Positions 26,398 to 36,500 of a DNA stretch of 64,000 nt are shown one piece after another. A program made the translations under genes and the position numbers. Under the pieces are notes generated by a model. It was not told where the DNA came from, made no database searches, and saw only the letters and a program-made list of their open reading frames with translations. The stretch is from NCBI GenBank assembly GCA_020637795.1, contig JACKJT010000001.1, positions 1,736,001-1,800,000 on the forward strand, in the 5' to 3' direction. Within the stretch, counting starts at the first letter, position 1; each line of letters opens with the position of its first letter. Source of the DNA: Hoeflea sp. (lineage in GTDB: Bacteria > Pseudomonadota > Alphaproteobacteria > Rhizobiales > Rhizobiaceae).

Positions 26398-28778
26398 AGA
26401 TTGCAATTGTGACGCCTCAATCCATTCCACTTGTACTTGGGGGCGCAGAGAATCTCTGGTGGGGCCTGCAGCAGCATTTTCAAGCGCATACGGAGCATGA
26501 TTGCGACATTATTTCGGTCGTTTCACCTGAAGGCTCCTTCTGGGACTTGATCAATTCCTACGAAACGTTTTCGCGTCTCGATTTGTCAGCCTATGACTGC
26601 GTCATCTCAGGTAAGTACCCTGCATGGATGGTCACTCATCCCAATCATATCTGCTACATGCTGCACCGGTTACGAGGCCTTTACGACACTTATGCGCCGA
26701 TCCAGCATGATACTTCCTGGTTGGAACATCCAAGACTGCACAATTTTTCCGTATGGTTAGAGGACGGCATCAGGCAACCGGACCCAGGCCAGATACCGGA
26801 ATTATTCGACCGCTTGAGGACGATGAGGGAGAGAAACCTGCCGGAAGGAGCTTTGGCCTTTCCCGGACCGCTGTCACGACTTGTGGTGCATTTTCTCGAC
26901 AATGCTGCACTTTCACCAAGCCGGATCAAAAAATACGCCGCGATCTCGACGACGGTGGCGAGCAGGAAGGGGTACTTTCCTCCAGATGCGGCGATTGATG
27001 TGCTTTATCCACCACCGCACCGCGATAATTATTTTTGTGGCGGGAGCAGCTATTTCTTTACAAGCAGCCGACTAGATCGACCCAAGCGAATTGATCTCCT
27101 GATAAATGCCATGAAACTGGTCACGAAGGAAATGCCGCTTTTGATCGCAGGAACTGGGCCCGAGGAAGAGAATTTGAAGGCTTTGGCAGGCGAAGATCCG
27201 CGGATACGTTTCCTTGGCTATGTTTCTGATGACAAAATGCCGGGACTCTATGCAAATGCTCGAGCTGTGCCTTTTGTCCCGGCCGACGAAGACTATGGTT
27301 TGATTACAATAGAGGCGATGAGGAGCGCGAAGCCTGTCCTGACGGTGTCGGACAGCGGTGGACCGTGTGAATTCGTCGATCATGGAAAGACGGGTTTTAT
27401 ATGCGCCCCCCGCCCGGAGGCATTAGCAGTATGCCTTGAACAAATGGCGCGGGACGAAGCACTTGCGGAGCAGTTGGGGCAGGCAGCCAGCCGCAAGGTT
27501 GAGAACATTCATTGGGCAAATGTTGTGAAGGGACTATTGGAGCCGACGGATTTGTCGCCGGCTGCTGCAAAGAAAGTCCGACAGAAGTTAACAGTTGCCA
27601 CGACATTCAAAGTCTTCCCGCCCATGAACGGAGGGCAGGCTAGGGTTTTTCACTTGTATCGAAATCTGGCCAGGGAATTCGATATCGATATCATTTCGCT
27701 TGGAACCACCTCGGACACCAGGTCTGAAGTGGAAATTGCGCCCGGCCTCATGGAAATCACTGTCCCTAGAAGCGAAGCTCACGCAGATGCAGAACATAAG
27801 GTGTCTCGTCTTGCTGAAGACAAACCGGTAGGCGATGTTGCCTCCGCCGCACTGCTTGCCTTGACACCGGGATACAGGGATGCGCTTGAGCTCTCGGCGA
27901 TGACAAGCATGGCGGTTATTGCCTGCCATCCATATATGGTGGATGTCTTGAAGCAGGCCTCATATGGAAAACCGTTTTGGTATGAGGCTCAGGATGTCGA
28001 AATAACCCTTAAAACGGCTGTCTTTGCGAATACGACTGAGGCCACTGCCCTGCTCGAGGAAGTGCAGGCCGTTGAACGGGAATGCTGGACTACTGCCGAC
28101 CGTGTCTTTGCCTGTGCGAACAGGGATCTGCTCGAGTTGGAACGGATCTATGGGCCAACACGCGCGCGCCTGCATGAAGTTCCCAATGGCGTGTCCTTAC
28201 ATGACATTGCGTATAAGAGCTTGTCGGAACGTCGGCGACTACAGACCGTGGCCGGGATCACAAACAGGCAATTGGCGATCTTTCTGGGAAGTTGGCATGG
28301 GCCAAATCTTGAGGCGGTGGAGGACATTCTCCTTCATGCGCAGGACAGTCCCCAGACACGCTTTGTCATCATTGGCAGTGTCTGTCTTCCGTTCAAGAAC
28401 CGGACAATGCCAGGCAACGTAGAGCTGATGGGTATTGTCGACACTCAAACGCGCGACACCATGATGGCAATCGCGGATGTTGCCCTAAACCCTATGCGAT
28501 CGGGATCGGGTACAAATCTCAAGATGCTTGACTACATGGCTGCTGGTATTCCCGTCGTGTCGACAGAGTTCGGGGCCAGGGGTCTGACCATCACGCCTGA
28601 TCAGCATTACCTTCGGGCAGAGACGTCTGATCTCCACAAAGTGTTGTCGAAAATTGGCAGCATGAATGATGCTGACCTCGAGGGAATGATCCTCAGGGCG
28701 AGGTCGATCGTGGAGCAGGACTATTCATGGGAGGTCATCGCGGACAGGTTTGCATTGGAACTGGAAGAAACCAGATGA
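26394..28778 (+). CDS. Bifunctional GT4-GT4 glycosyltransferase
   Basis: 794 residues, two GT-B units in one chain. Module 1 (about 1-390) has PLVLGGAENLWWGL and EDYGLITIEAMRSAKPVLT. Module 2 (about 400-794) starts FPPMNGGQARVFHLYRNL and has SGSGTNLKMLDYMAAGIPVV. Such fusions synthesise two different linkages in a polymer repeat (as WbdA of E. coli O9a). The module 1 site keeps its E-x7-E motif; the second is a GT4-like variant in which the first Glu is replaced. Overlaps the preceding gene by 4 bp. Confidence 0.87.
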   Translation: MKIAIVTPQSIPLVLGGAENLWWGLQQHFQAHTEHDCDIISVVSPEGSFWDLINSYETFSRLDLSAYDCVISGKYPAWMVTHPNHICYMLHRLRGLYDTYAPIQHDTSWLEHPRLHNFSVWLEDGIRQPDPGQIPELFDRLRTMRERNLPEGALAFPGPLSRLVVHFLDNAALSPSRIKKYAAISTTVASRKGYFPPDAAIDVLYPPPHRDNYFCGGSSYFFTSSRLDRPKRIDLLINAMKLVTKEMPLLIAGTGPEEENLKALAGEDPRIRFLGYVSDDKMPGLYANARAVPFVPADEDYGLITIEAMRSAKPVLTVSDSGGPCEFVDHGKTGFICAPRPEALAVCLEQMARDEALAEQLGQAASRKVENIHWANVVKGLLEPTDLSPAAAKKVRQKLTVATTFKVFPPMNGGQARVFHLYRNLAREFDIDIISLGTTSDTRSEVEIAPGLMEITVPRSEAHADAEHKVSRLAEDKPVGDVASAALLALTPGYRDALELSAMTSMAVIACHPYMVDVLKQASYGKPFWYEAQDVEITLKTAVFANTTEATALLEEVQAVERECWTTADRVFACANRDLLELERIYGPTRARLHEVPNGVSLHDIAYKSLSERRRLQTVAGITNRQLAIFLGSWHGPNLEAVEDILLHAQDSPQTRFVIIGSVCLPFKNRTMPGNVELMGIVDTQTRDTMMAIADVALNPMRSGSGTNLKMLDYMAAGIPVVSTEFGARGLTITPDQHYLRAETSDLHKVLSKIGSMNDADLEGMILRARSIVEQDYSWEVIADRFALELEETR

Positions 28779-28816
28779 TGGCATGTGCCGCTGGTCCGAA
28801 GCCATCGGACCCACCA

Positions 28817-30052
28817 TCACACAGAAGGTTTCCGTGATACCGAGATCTCTGACGGCAAATATATCTTACCGTCGAATGTCTGCTTGCTCAGATTTGCCAC
28901 GTTGAAAATAATGGCCAGATCACGCCATTCATAGTTTTCCCCTATGTGGCTCTCACCGCCGACCAGGGCTAGAGCTATAGAGTAGGTTCCCACGCCTAAG
29001 TCAGCTGCAAAACTCACGCGAAATTCAAATTCCTCGCCTGCCCCAACGTCGTCGGTAGACTGGTCACTGAAGAACGTATTGGTGCCATAAAGGGTCTGAC
29101 CAAATCGATCCTTGATCGCGTAGCCAAGAACAAGTCGCTGTACGTGCTCATGAGCCAGGGCGCGGACGTAGATCGTCGCTCTATCGCCAACATCAAGTGT
29201 ATCGGTCGCATTCCCATTTGCGTCCAACAAAATGGCATCTTCGATGGTGATTTTTCTAGAGCCAGAGCTGGTCTGGATCTGTTGATTTGACAGGGTTCTT
29301 GTCTGAATTGACTGATCACTGTGTTGGCTCAACAAGGCATTATAATAGTCGAGAACACTTTCCGGCTCGCCGTCCAAGGCGATCGCGCCATTGTGCAAAA
29401 GAATGGCGCGGTCACACAGGCTGAGAACGGCCATGCGATCGTGAGATACCAAAATGAGAGTAGTTCCGAGTTCGCGGAATTTCTTGATCTTATCAAAGCT
29501 CTTGTGTTGAAAATAAGCGTCGCCGACGGATAGAGCCTCATCGACGATCAGAATGTCTGGCCGGAATGCTGTCGCGACCGAAAATGCCAGACGCATATGC
29601 ATTCCGCTCGAGTAGACGCGAAGGGGTTGGTCGAAATAATCTCCCAGTTCTGAGAAATCCCGGATTTCTTGTACAATGCTTGAGATTTCAGAATGCTGAT
29701 AACCCATCAAGCCCAACGCATAAAACACGTTCTGATGGCCGGTATAATCAGGATTGAAACCCATTCCGAGTTCCAGAATGGCTGAAATTTTCCCTGCGAC
29801 AGAAATCTCCCCTTCACTGGGTCGCATTGTCCCCGTAATCAGTTTAAGCAATGTACTCTTCCCGGCGCCATTGCGGCCGACAATTCCCAGCGCCTGCCCC
29901 GCTTCAACAGAGAAAGATATGTTGCGAAGGACCCAGGTCTCCTCATCAAGCGGTGCCTTGATCGAAAACCAGCGCATCACACGATAGATTTCGTGCCGGT
30001 ATTGTTGGAATACCTTTCCAATTCCACACACGCTCAACACGGTTTGGGTCAT
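28817..30052 (-). CDS. wzt: ABC O-polysaccharide exporter, ATPase with C-terminal glycan-binding domain
   Basis: 411 residues. Walker A GIVGRNGAGKST, signature YSSGMHMRLAF and Walker B ILIVDEALSVGD place residues 1-about 250 in the Wzt ATPase group. Residues about 260-405 form an extra beta-sandwich-like domain ending IYLPSEISV, the Wzt-C domain that in O9a recognises the modified non-reducing end of the chain. It energises export of finished glycan through Wzm. Start overlaps the end of wzm by 4 bp. The capped-chain recognition fits the methyltransferase at 23861. Confidence 0.92.
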   Translation of the reverse strand: MTQTVLSVCGIGKVFQQYRHEIYRVMRWFSIKAPLDEETWVLRNISFSVEAGQALGIVGRNGAGKSTLLKLITGTMRPSEGEISVAGKISAILELGMGFNPDYTGHQNVFYALGLMGYQHSEISSIVQEIRDFSELGDYFDQPLRVYSSGMHMRLAFSVATAFRPDILIVDEALSVGDAYFQHKSFDKIKKFRELGTTLILVSHDRMAVLSLCDRAILLHNGAIALDGEPESVLDYYNALLSQHSDQSIQTRTLSNQQIQTSSGSRKITIEDAILLDANGNATDTLDVGDRATIYVRALAHEHVQRLVLGYAIKDRFGQTLYGTNTFFSDQSTDDVGAGEEFEFRVSFAADLGVGTYSIALALVGGESHIGENYEWRDLAIIFNVANLSKQTFDGKIYLPSEISVSRKPSV

Positions 30053-30846
30053 AGGACGTCTACCATTTCCGAGACAGATTTTTTGAACAGCCAGAAAGCC
30101 ACGCCAAGAAAGAACAGCGAGATCAGAAACAGAATTGCAAGGGCAACGAGATTGGGCGAATTGTTGAAAGCCATAACCTGATGGTAGCTATCAATAAGCC
30201 AATATAGCGGATTGAGCATGATGATTGATTGGAATAGCGGGGGTAAAATTCCTATTGTATACACAATAGGTGTAAGCCAAAAAAGAAACTGCATAAAAAT
30301 ACCAATTATTTGCCCAACGTCTCTAATAAAAACATTTAGTATTCCGCAGATCAATCCAAAAGCCGTTGAGAACAATACGTTTATAAACATAATAAGAGGA
30401 AGCCAGAATATATTTATTCCAACATTAAAGCCGATGGCCGTATACACTAATATAACAATTATCAAAAATATAAAATTAGAAATTACAGACGTTATTACTA
30501 TAATAAAAGGAAGCGCCGATCTAGGGAAATATATTTTCTTTATAATATTCGAATTATCAATGAATACAGTAAGTGTTCTGTTAAATATATCAAGGAACAG
30601 GAACCACCCCTGAAATCCGGCCATGAGATAGATTGCATAAGAATACGAACTGCTTATTCCGGGCAGTCTCTGTGACATCAGTGCCGAAAGCACAAAGGCA
30701 TAAATGAGCACCTGCGACAGGGGTGCAATGATGAGCCACAAAAAGCCCAATCGGCTTCTCGACACCCTGTTTCTAAAGTCGGATCTCACGGAGGTAAGGA
30801 CGAAATATCGGTAGTCCCAGATTGCTTTGAAATTGGCAATTTTCAT
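30049..30846 (-). CDS. wzm: ABC O-polysaccharide exporter, membrane subunit
   Basis: 265 residues with six hydrophobic helices, typical of ABC-2 type permeases such as Wzm. The N-terminus has SRSRLGFLWLIIAPLSQVLIY, the family signature, and the last periplasmic loop holds the NPLYWLIDSYH region. It forms the channel with Wzt in the inner membrane. It is AT-rich in its middle, unlike the core genes. Downstream of a GT4 gene in the same direction, separated by 66 bp. Confidence 0.92.
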   Translation of the reverse strand: MKIANFKAIWDYRYFVLTSVRSDFRNRVSRSRLGFLWLIIAPLSQVLIYAFVLSALMSQRLPGISSSYSYAIYLMAGFQGWFLFLDIFNRTLTVFIDNSNIIKKIYFPRSALPFIIVITSVISNFIFLIIVILVYTAIGFNVGINIFWLPLIMFINVLFSTAFGLICGILNVFIRDVGQIIGIFMQFLFWLTPIVYTIGILPPLFQSIIMLNPLYWLIDSYHQVMAFNNSPNLVALAILFLISLFFLGVAFWLFKKSVSEMVDVL

Positions 30847-30912
30847 GATTTTTCCAGCGTGAGTGCCTTGTCTGGATGCTGTATCATCTATGGGTGGTTG
30901 TGTGGAAGCCCG

Positions 30913-32082
30913 TTATGTCGAGCGATCAAGGGTAGCGCGATAGACTGCGATCGTGTCTTCGGCGCATTGCTTCCAGCTGAAGCGGCCGGCCTGGGACAAC
31001 CCATCTGTGATGGCGGTTTCACGCCAGGCGTCATCGAAAAGACCGCGCTCTAAATCGTTCCTCATGCCATCGACGTCTTCCGGGTCTGTGTAAAGCACAG
31101 CGCTGGCGCCGACCTCAGGCAGGGATGAGCGCTTGGAGGTAAGAACCGGTACGCCCGAAGCCATTGCTTCCAGGACCGGTAGGCCAAATCCCTCATAGAG
31201 GGACGGAAACGCAAAGAGTCTGGCGCCGGCATAGAGAACTGGCAGATCGTCATTTGGAACGAAACCTAAATACTTCACCCATCCCTCACGCTGGCCCAGA
31301 TCAAGGCGTGCCATAATGTCGGCATTGTTCCACCCCTTGTAGCCGGCAAGGACGAGGGGATATTGCCGCCGGACATGCGCAGGCAGTCGCTTGTACGCTT
31401 CAAGAAGAACCGAGAGATTCTTGCGAGGCTCGATTGTTCCCGCATACAGGGTGTAGCCATGGTATTCCAAGTCGTAGGTCTTGAGCACCGATGACGTGTC
31501 GCGCGCCGATCGAGGATGGAATTCCTGACCGCATGCAAGCTTTGCAACGCCTATCCGCTCTTCCGAAATGCCGAAATAAGAGACAATCTCTGCCTTAATG
31601 TAATCTGAGTCAGCTAGGATCATTTCCGCACGATCGAGCGACGACTCTATTTCTCGGCTTAGATACAGGACCCGTTCTCGAGGATGAAAGTCCGGCATGG
31701 TGAAGACCGATAGATCATGGATCGTCACAACCGATGCTCCAGGAAATTTTGGTACATAGAAATTGGGCCCATGATAAATATAGTCGCCCAGATTTTTGAA
31801 AGGATCAACTTTGGATATAGATTTATAATATCTATATATATCGACAATAATTGCATTTTTTGCCAGTAATCGTCTAAATTTATCCTTGGTAATTCTATCG
31901 TTGTCAAGTTTTTGTGCAAATTCTCCTGCTTCTGGTATTTTACCAACGATTTTATCGCCATTACTATATAGTATTTCATCAATTATTGCATTTTGTTCAA
32001 TTTCTTTTGCCAGCTCGTAACAATACCTACCTATCCCAGTTAGTGGGTATTTGATAGGTTGCACAGACAATAAGATTTTCAC
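30913..32082 (-). CDS. GT4-family mannosyl/rhamnosyltransferase
   Basis: 389 residues. QPIKYPLTGIGRYCYELAK is a classic GT4 N-terminus for mannosyltransferases (WbpZ/WbdC-like), and PSLYEGFGLPVLEAMASG carries the E-x7-E motif; GTIEPRKNL is the standard linker. The first third is AT-rich. In A-band-like systems such an enzyme primes or extends the D-rhamnan chain from a GDP sugar. First of a likely operon with wzm and wzt. Confidence 0.87.
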   Translation of the reverse strand: MKILLSVQPIKYPLTGIGRYCYELAKEIEQNAIIDEILYSNGDKIVGKIPEAGEFAQKLDNDRITKDKFRRLLAKNAIIVDIYRYYKSISKVDPFKNLGDYIYHGPNFYVPKFPGASVVTIHDLSVFTMPDFHPRERVLYLSREIESSLDRAEMILADSDYIKAEIVSYFGISEERIGVAKLACGQEFHPRSARDTSSVLKTYDLEYHGYTLYAGTIEPRKNLSVLLEAYKRLPAHVRRQYPLVLAGYKGWNNADIMARLDLGQREGWVKYLGFVPNDDLPVLYAGARLFAFPSLYEGFGLPVLEAMASGVPVLTSKRSSLPEVGASAVLYTDPEDVDGMRNDLERGLFDDAWRETAITDGLSQAGRFSWKQCAEDTIAVYRATLDRST

Positions 32083-32088
32083 CTAATT

Positions 32089-32481
32089 CTATCCTTCAGC
32101 GTTATCAGGCTGAGCGCCAAACAGGAAACGTGTCTCTCTAAGCGAGGCGGGTTTACCGTGAATATCGTACAAGACGTCAACCCATGATTTACCTGCTTCT
32201 GGTGGCATCGCCATGATGCAAGGCTTGCAGTAATTCATCCGTCTTGACGTGCAGTGACTACGCGCTCGAGATTTGCTCGTGAGAGGTAAGAACCGCCGCA
32301 GGGATCGTCGTTTCGATAACCCAGAGGGTTCGTTTCGCACATGTTCGGTCACTCGGCCTGGGATATGTCTCCATCCAATTCTATAGGGCACCTTTAGAAA
32401 TACCTCAATCCCGGCCAGGTTCTGGTAGGATTGGAACAGATTGCACTGACCGCGGCAGGGACTTGGGTCGAATGTCGACAA
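32089..32481 (-). pseudogene. Unrecognised reading frame before the GT4 gene
   Basis: A 130-codon frame ends 6 bases before the glycosyltransferase start, as an upstream operon member would. Its C-terminal third (KSWVDVLYDIHGKPASLRET) looks like real protein; the middle is Arg/Ser-rich and less convincing, with possible frameshifts. No family recognised. It may be the decayed end of a glycan gene. Low confidence. Confidence 0.3.
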
Positions 32482-32791
32482 CCGGCATCATAGGAAACCG
32501 ACAGCGGCACATACTGAAGATATCGGCTACCCTTTTGGCGCAGCATGTGCATGGTTTGCGATGTTTAAAAAGGTCGAAAACACTTGGGAAGAATTCAAGG
32601 TGAACCTCGACAAGAGGGGCGCCACCATAGGCTGACAATTTCCAAAGCTGCTGAGCGTCAGAGGAAGTCAGATGCGCGGGGCGTCATGGCTCTCAACAAC
32701 GCACTCGAGTTCACTGCAAATGAGGCGATCTTCTGGGCCTGAACAATCGCATTATGGAAACCGCGCCCGTGTGGGTATCGGCCGCAACCCT
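32482..32791. other. No recognisable gene
   Basis: About 310 bases without coding signal between the glycan locus and the DUF2158 gene; it is likely a decayed junction. Confidence 0.35.
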
Positions 32792-33007
32792 TCAGCGCTT
32801 CCGGCCATTTGTCACCGAGCGCTTGTACAGAGACAGGGTGAAACTCGGGAACGTACCTGTCCGTTTATGGAATACAGTCCCCCTTCCTGTGCGTTGCATC
32901 CACGTGCAAACGACCCCGTTGTTGTCGTCGTGCTTGACAACGGTCATTGTCGGACCTCCAGAATGGCACTGCACCACCGTGCCAGGTGCGAAAGGCTGCT
33001 TCGTCAT
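32792..33007 (-). CDS. YodC/DUF2158-family small protein
   Basis: 71 residues from the ATG at 33007 (MTKQPFAPGTVVQCHSGGP). The pattern GTVVQ-x-SGGPxMTV followed by VVCTW is diagnostic for DUF2158/YodC proteins, small beta-barrel-like proteins often encoded in mobile DNA near toxin, resistance or integron cargo. Function not established. The C-terminus (about 12 residues after TLSLYK) departs from the family, so the 3' end may be altered. Confidence 0.65.
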   Translation of the reverse strand: MTKQPFAPGTVVQCHSGGPTMTVVKHDDNNGVVCTWMQRTGRGTVFHKRTGTFPSFTLSLYKRSVTNGRKR

Positions 33008-33581
33008 TGATTCTCCAGCATTTGAGATCCTCTTTTTGCACCTGACGTCAAAAAAATCCAGACTAACGCCCAACACAAGCTTCCTGTTCCCTTTCGGGCG
33101 ACGACAAGCGATTCAATCCCAGGCGTACACGGATCGGATTTGAAGGCGCGTTAGCTTACCGCCGCCGCTTGAGTGGTTGGCCATATACAAAACGGATTTG
33201 ACTGGATTGGGACAGTGACTTCCGTAAGTCGGGGACAACGGACCAAAATACCGCAGCGAAATATCGCCGCCATGCGCGCTCATCCGGCAGACCAATGTTT
33301 GCGGCGTGGATCTCGAAACCTTGACCGCCTTGAGATTGTCGGGCGTTTCAGTCCGGTCTGGCGCGCGGGCTTCTGGCGCATCTGTGTGCGGACCATGTCG
33401 CCCGCTCGGTTGGCCGTCTGGCGCAATTTCTGTTGCAATGTGAAAACGGTGTTTTCAATTTTCTGCTGTCTTTTCCCATTCCTCCCTAAATTGACGTTTG
33501 TAGAGGAAACGAGAAATCGGATTGTTGCGAACAAGGTCCGGTATGTGCAATCAGGATCGGGCAAGAGAGGGCCGGAGCGCT
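33008..33581. other. Intergenic region upstream of helicase
   Basis: About 570 bases with no convincing gene; contains the promoter region of the helicase. Frames here on both strands have random composition. A TTG at 33522 and ATG at 33543 are possible alternative helicase starts. Confidence 0.4.
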
Positions 33582-36500
33582 GTGATTTCGTTCGAGACAC
33601 ATTTTGACAGGGCTACACTGGATCGCGGCAGGACCTATCAGCGCGCAGGGCATGTGGTATCGGTTGTCCCTGACAAGGACGGAGGGCTTGAAGCGCGGGT
33701 TCGTAATGGCAAGGGCACAACCTATCGCCAATCGATCCAGATCAGGCCTGCTACAGCGCGCAAACCCGATGGCGAGGTTCTGGGACTATGCAGTTGCCCG
33801 GTGTCGTTCAACTGCAAACATGTTGCGGCAGCCTTGCTGGACTACAAGGTTCAAGGACGCGCACCAGGGGCGAGCCTGCCGGCGGCAGTACCGGCTGACG
33901 TACAACATTGGCTACGTCAGGTGCAGGATCGCCCCGCCCCAGAAACGCAAGATGCAGCGTCTGCCCCCCACGAGCGCCCTGAAGATTATCCCGAAACGGT
34001 CAAGGACAGGCTGCTCTACATCACCGATTTTATGCAAGGCGAATTGCGTATCGATATCTGCAAGGGAAGAATCAACGCGCAAGGCACCGGGTTGAACAAG
34101 GCAATCCGGCGCTATGATGTCATCTATCAGCTACGCGGAGCGAAGGCCCTGCCCGGCTTCTTTCGCCCGGTGGATCTTGAACTACTAAGCCGTCTGGCCC
34201 GCTCGCGCCGTCTCACCAGCCAACGGAGCTACGCGTCATACGATCTTCCTGATATATTGCGCGCTGCCGATATGCTCGACCCATCTCTTTTGCGAAAAAT
34301 CTGCGAGACTGGACGCGCTCTGGCTGATGCCAGCCCTGAAGCTCAGCTTGCCTGGTCCGAAGAGATCATCCCGCTCAGTTTTGGATGGAACCTTGGCGAT
34401 GACGGTGGATCTCGATTGGCGTTTGTCGCGCCCGATGGTTCGGCATTGCAGGTCGCCCGGTTCGGGCAATCCGGTATCTGGCTTGACCCAACCCGGAAGA
34501 CGATCGGCGAATTGGTACAAGTGCCTGGACTGGATTTGATCCGGCTGGTCAGATCCTGCCCGGTTATTGCGCGTGAGGATATGGCTCGACTGGGGGCATC
34601 ACTTCCGCAGCGGCTCGGCGGATTGGCGCTGCCACGACCGACACTTCCGGATGCGACGCGGAGGACTGCCCGCACGCGACAGGCGCAGCTGACGCTGGCA
34701 TCCGCGAATGCCCATGAGGGGCTTTACCGATACGGGCGAACATCTGTCACTCTTCCCTGTCTGTCGCTGCGATTTCTCTATGAAGGGCATGCGGTGTCGT
34801 TGATGGAAGCCGATGAGCCGCGTTTCATTGAAGACAATACCCTTGTGACGCTTCAACGTGATCACGAGTGGGAGAATGCATGCCATGACCTGATCCAGGA
34901 ATCCGGGGCTATCCCGATTGACGAGCTCGAGTTGCATAGCCCGAGCGATGGGCTGGTGCGTTATGATTTTGTCTTCGCCGATGGCGAGTTGAACGAACTG
35001 ACCTATGAGACCAGCCGGATCGAAGCGGCGCTTGAGTTCACTGCGCGCGTTCTCCCAACCTTGCGCACTCAAGGGTGGGAAATCGAAATCACCTCGAAAT
35101 GGCCCTATCAGATCGAAGAGGCCGAGACCCGTCTGTCGGTCGAGACCGTCGGGGCATCGGGGGAGACCTTTGGCGGATACGGCTGGTTCGATCTGGGTTT
35201 CCAGGTCGAGGTCGCCGGCAAGACCCACGATCTGGCCCCGCTGATAGCTGCATATCTGGAACAGCTGGGTGACGAATTCGGGGATGTGGTGCCCGATCTC
35301 GAGGCATTGCGGGCCCATCTGGAGGCGCGCCCGGCCTTCATTGAACGCATGCGAGGACGCTATGTGGCTGTTGACCTGAGCCCGATCGCATCTGTGCTGC
35401 ACCTGTTCCTGCTGCATCACGCGACAGGACGGATGCACCCGTCGGAAGCCACGCTCGTTCATGACGTGGCCGAGGCGATCGCTGGCAGTGAGGTGCGCTT
35501 TGCCGATCATGCAGGCATTCTGCCGCTGGCGCGCAGTCTGCAAGCCTTGGGGAGTGTCACTGCCATCGCACGGCCCCAGGGGCTTTGCACCGAACTGCGC
35601 CCTTATCAGGGTTTTGGCGCCGCCTGGATGGGTACTCTGATCGGCGCTGGCTTTGGCGGGGTGCTGGCCGACGACATGGGTTTGGGCAAGACCGTGCAAA
35701 CTCTCGCGCTCTTGCAGGCGCGGCGCGAAAGTGGGAACGCCCAGGGGCCCGCGCTTCTTGTTGTGCCCACCAGCCTGATCCATGGCTGGCAGGATCAGGC
35801 CACGCGCTTTACCCCCGACGTGCGTCTGTTGATCCTGCACGGCACAGGACGGCATTCATTGGCAGATGAGATCGACAGCGCCGATCTCGTGGTAACCGCC
35901 TATCCGCTGCTGGCGCGTGACAAGGATCTGCTGGCTTCCGTCCGTTGGGATCTGGTGATCGTCGACGAAGCGCAAGTCCTCAAAAACCCGGCATCCCAGA
36001 TGGCCAAGGCTCTACGCGACATTCCTTCGGCCGGTCGATTGGCCCTGACCGGCACTCCGATGGAGAACTCCCTGCAGGACCTCTGGACGCTGTTCGACTG
36101 GATCAATCCCGGTCTGCTAGGGGATCGCAAGACCTTTCAGAAGCTGTTTCGCACGCCCATCGAGAAACAGGGGGACCCACGCGCACAGGCGCGGCTCAAT
36201 AGGCGTGTGCGGCCATTCCTTCTGCGACGTACCAAGGAAGCCGTTGCTTCCGAGCTGCCGCCGCGTACCGAAATAATCGAAGGGGTTGAGCTGACCAAAT
36301 CGCAACAGGCACTCTATGAGACCGTGCGCAGCGTCATGGATGCCCGGGTGCGTGATGCAATTTCCAGGCGCGGATTGGCCGCCGCACGCATCACCATTCT
36401 TGATGCTCTGTTGAAACTGCGCCAGGTCTGCTGCGACTCCGCCCTTGTGAAGTCCGAGGCCGCACGGCATGTGAGCGACAACGCCAAGCGCGCACGCCTG

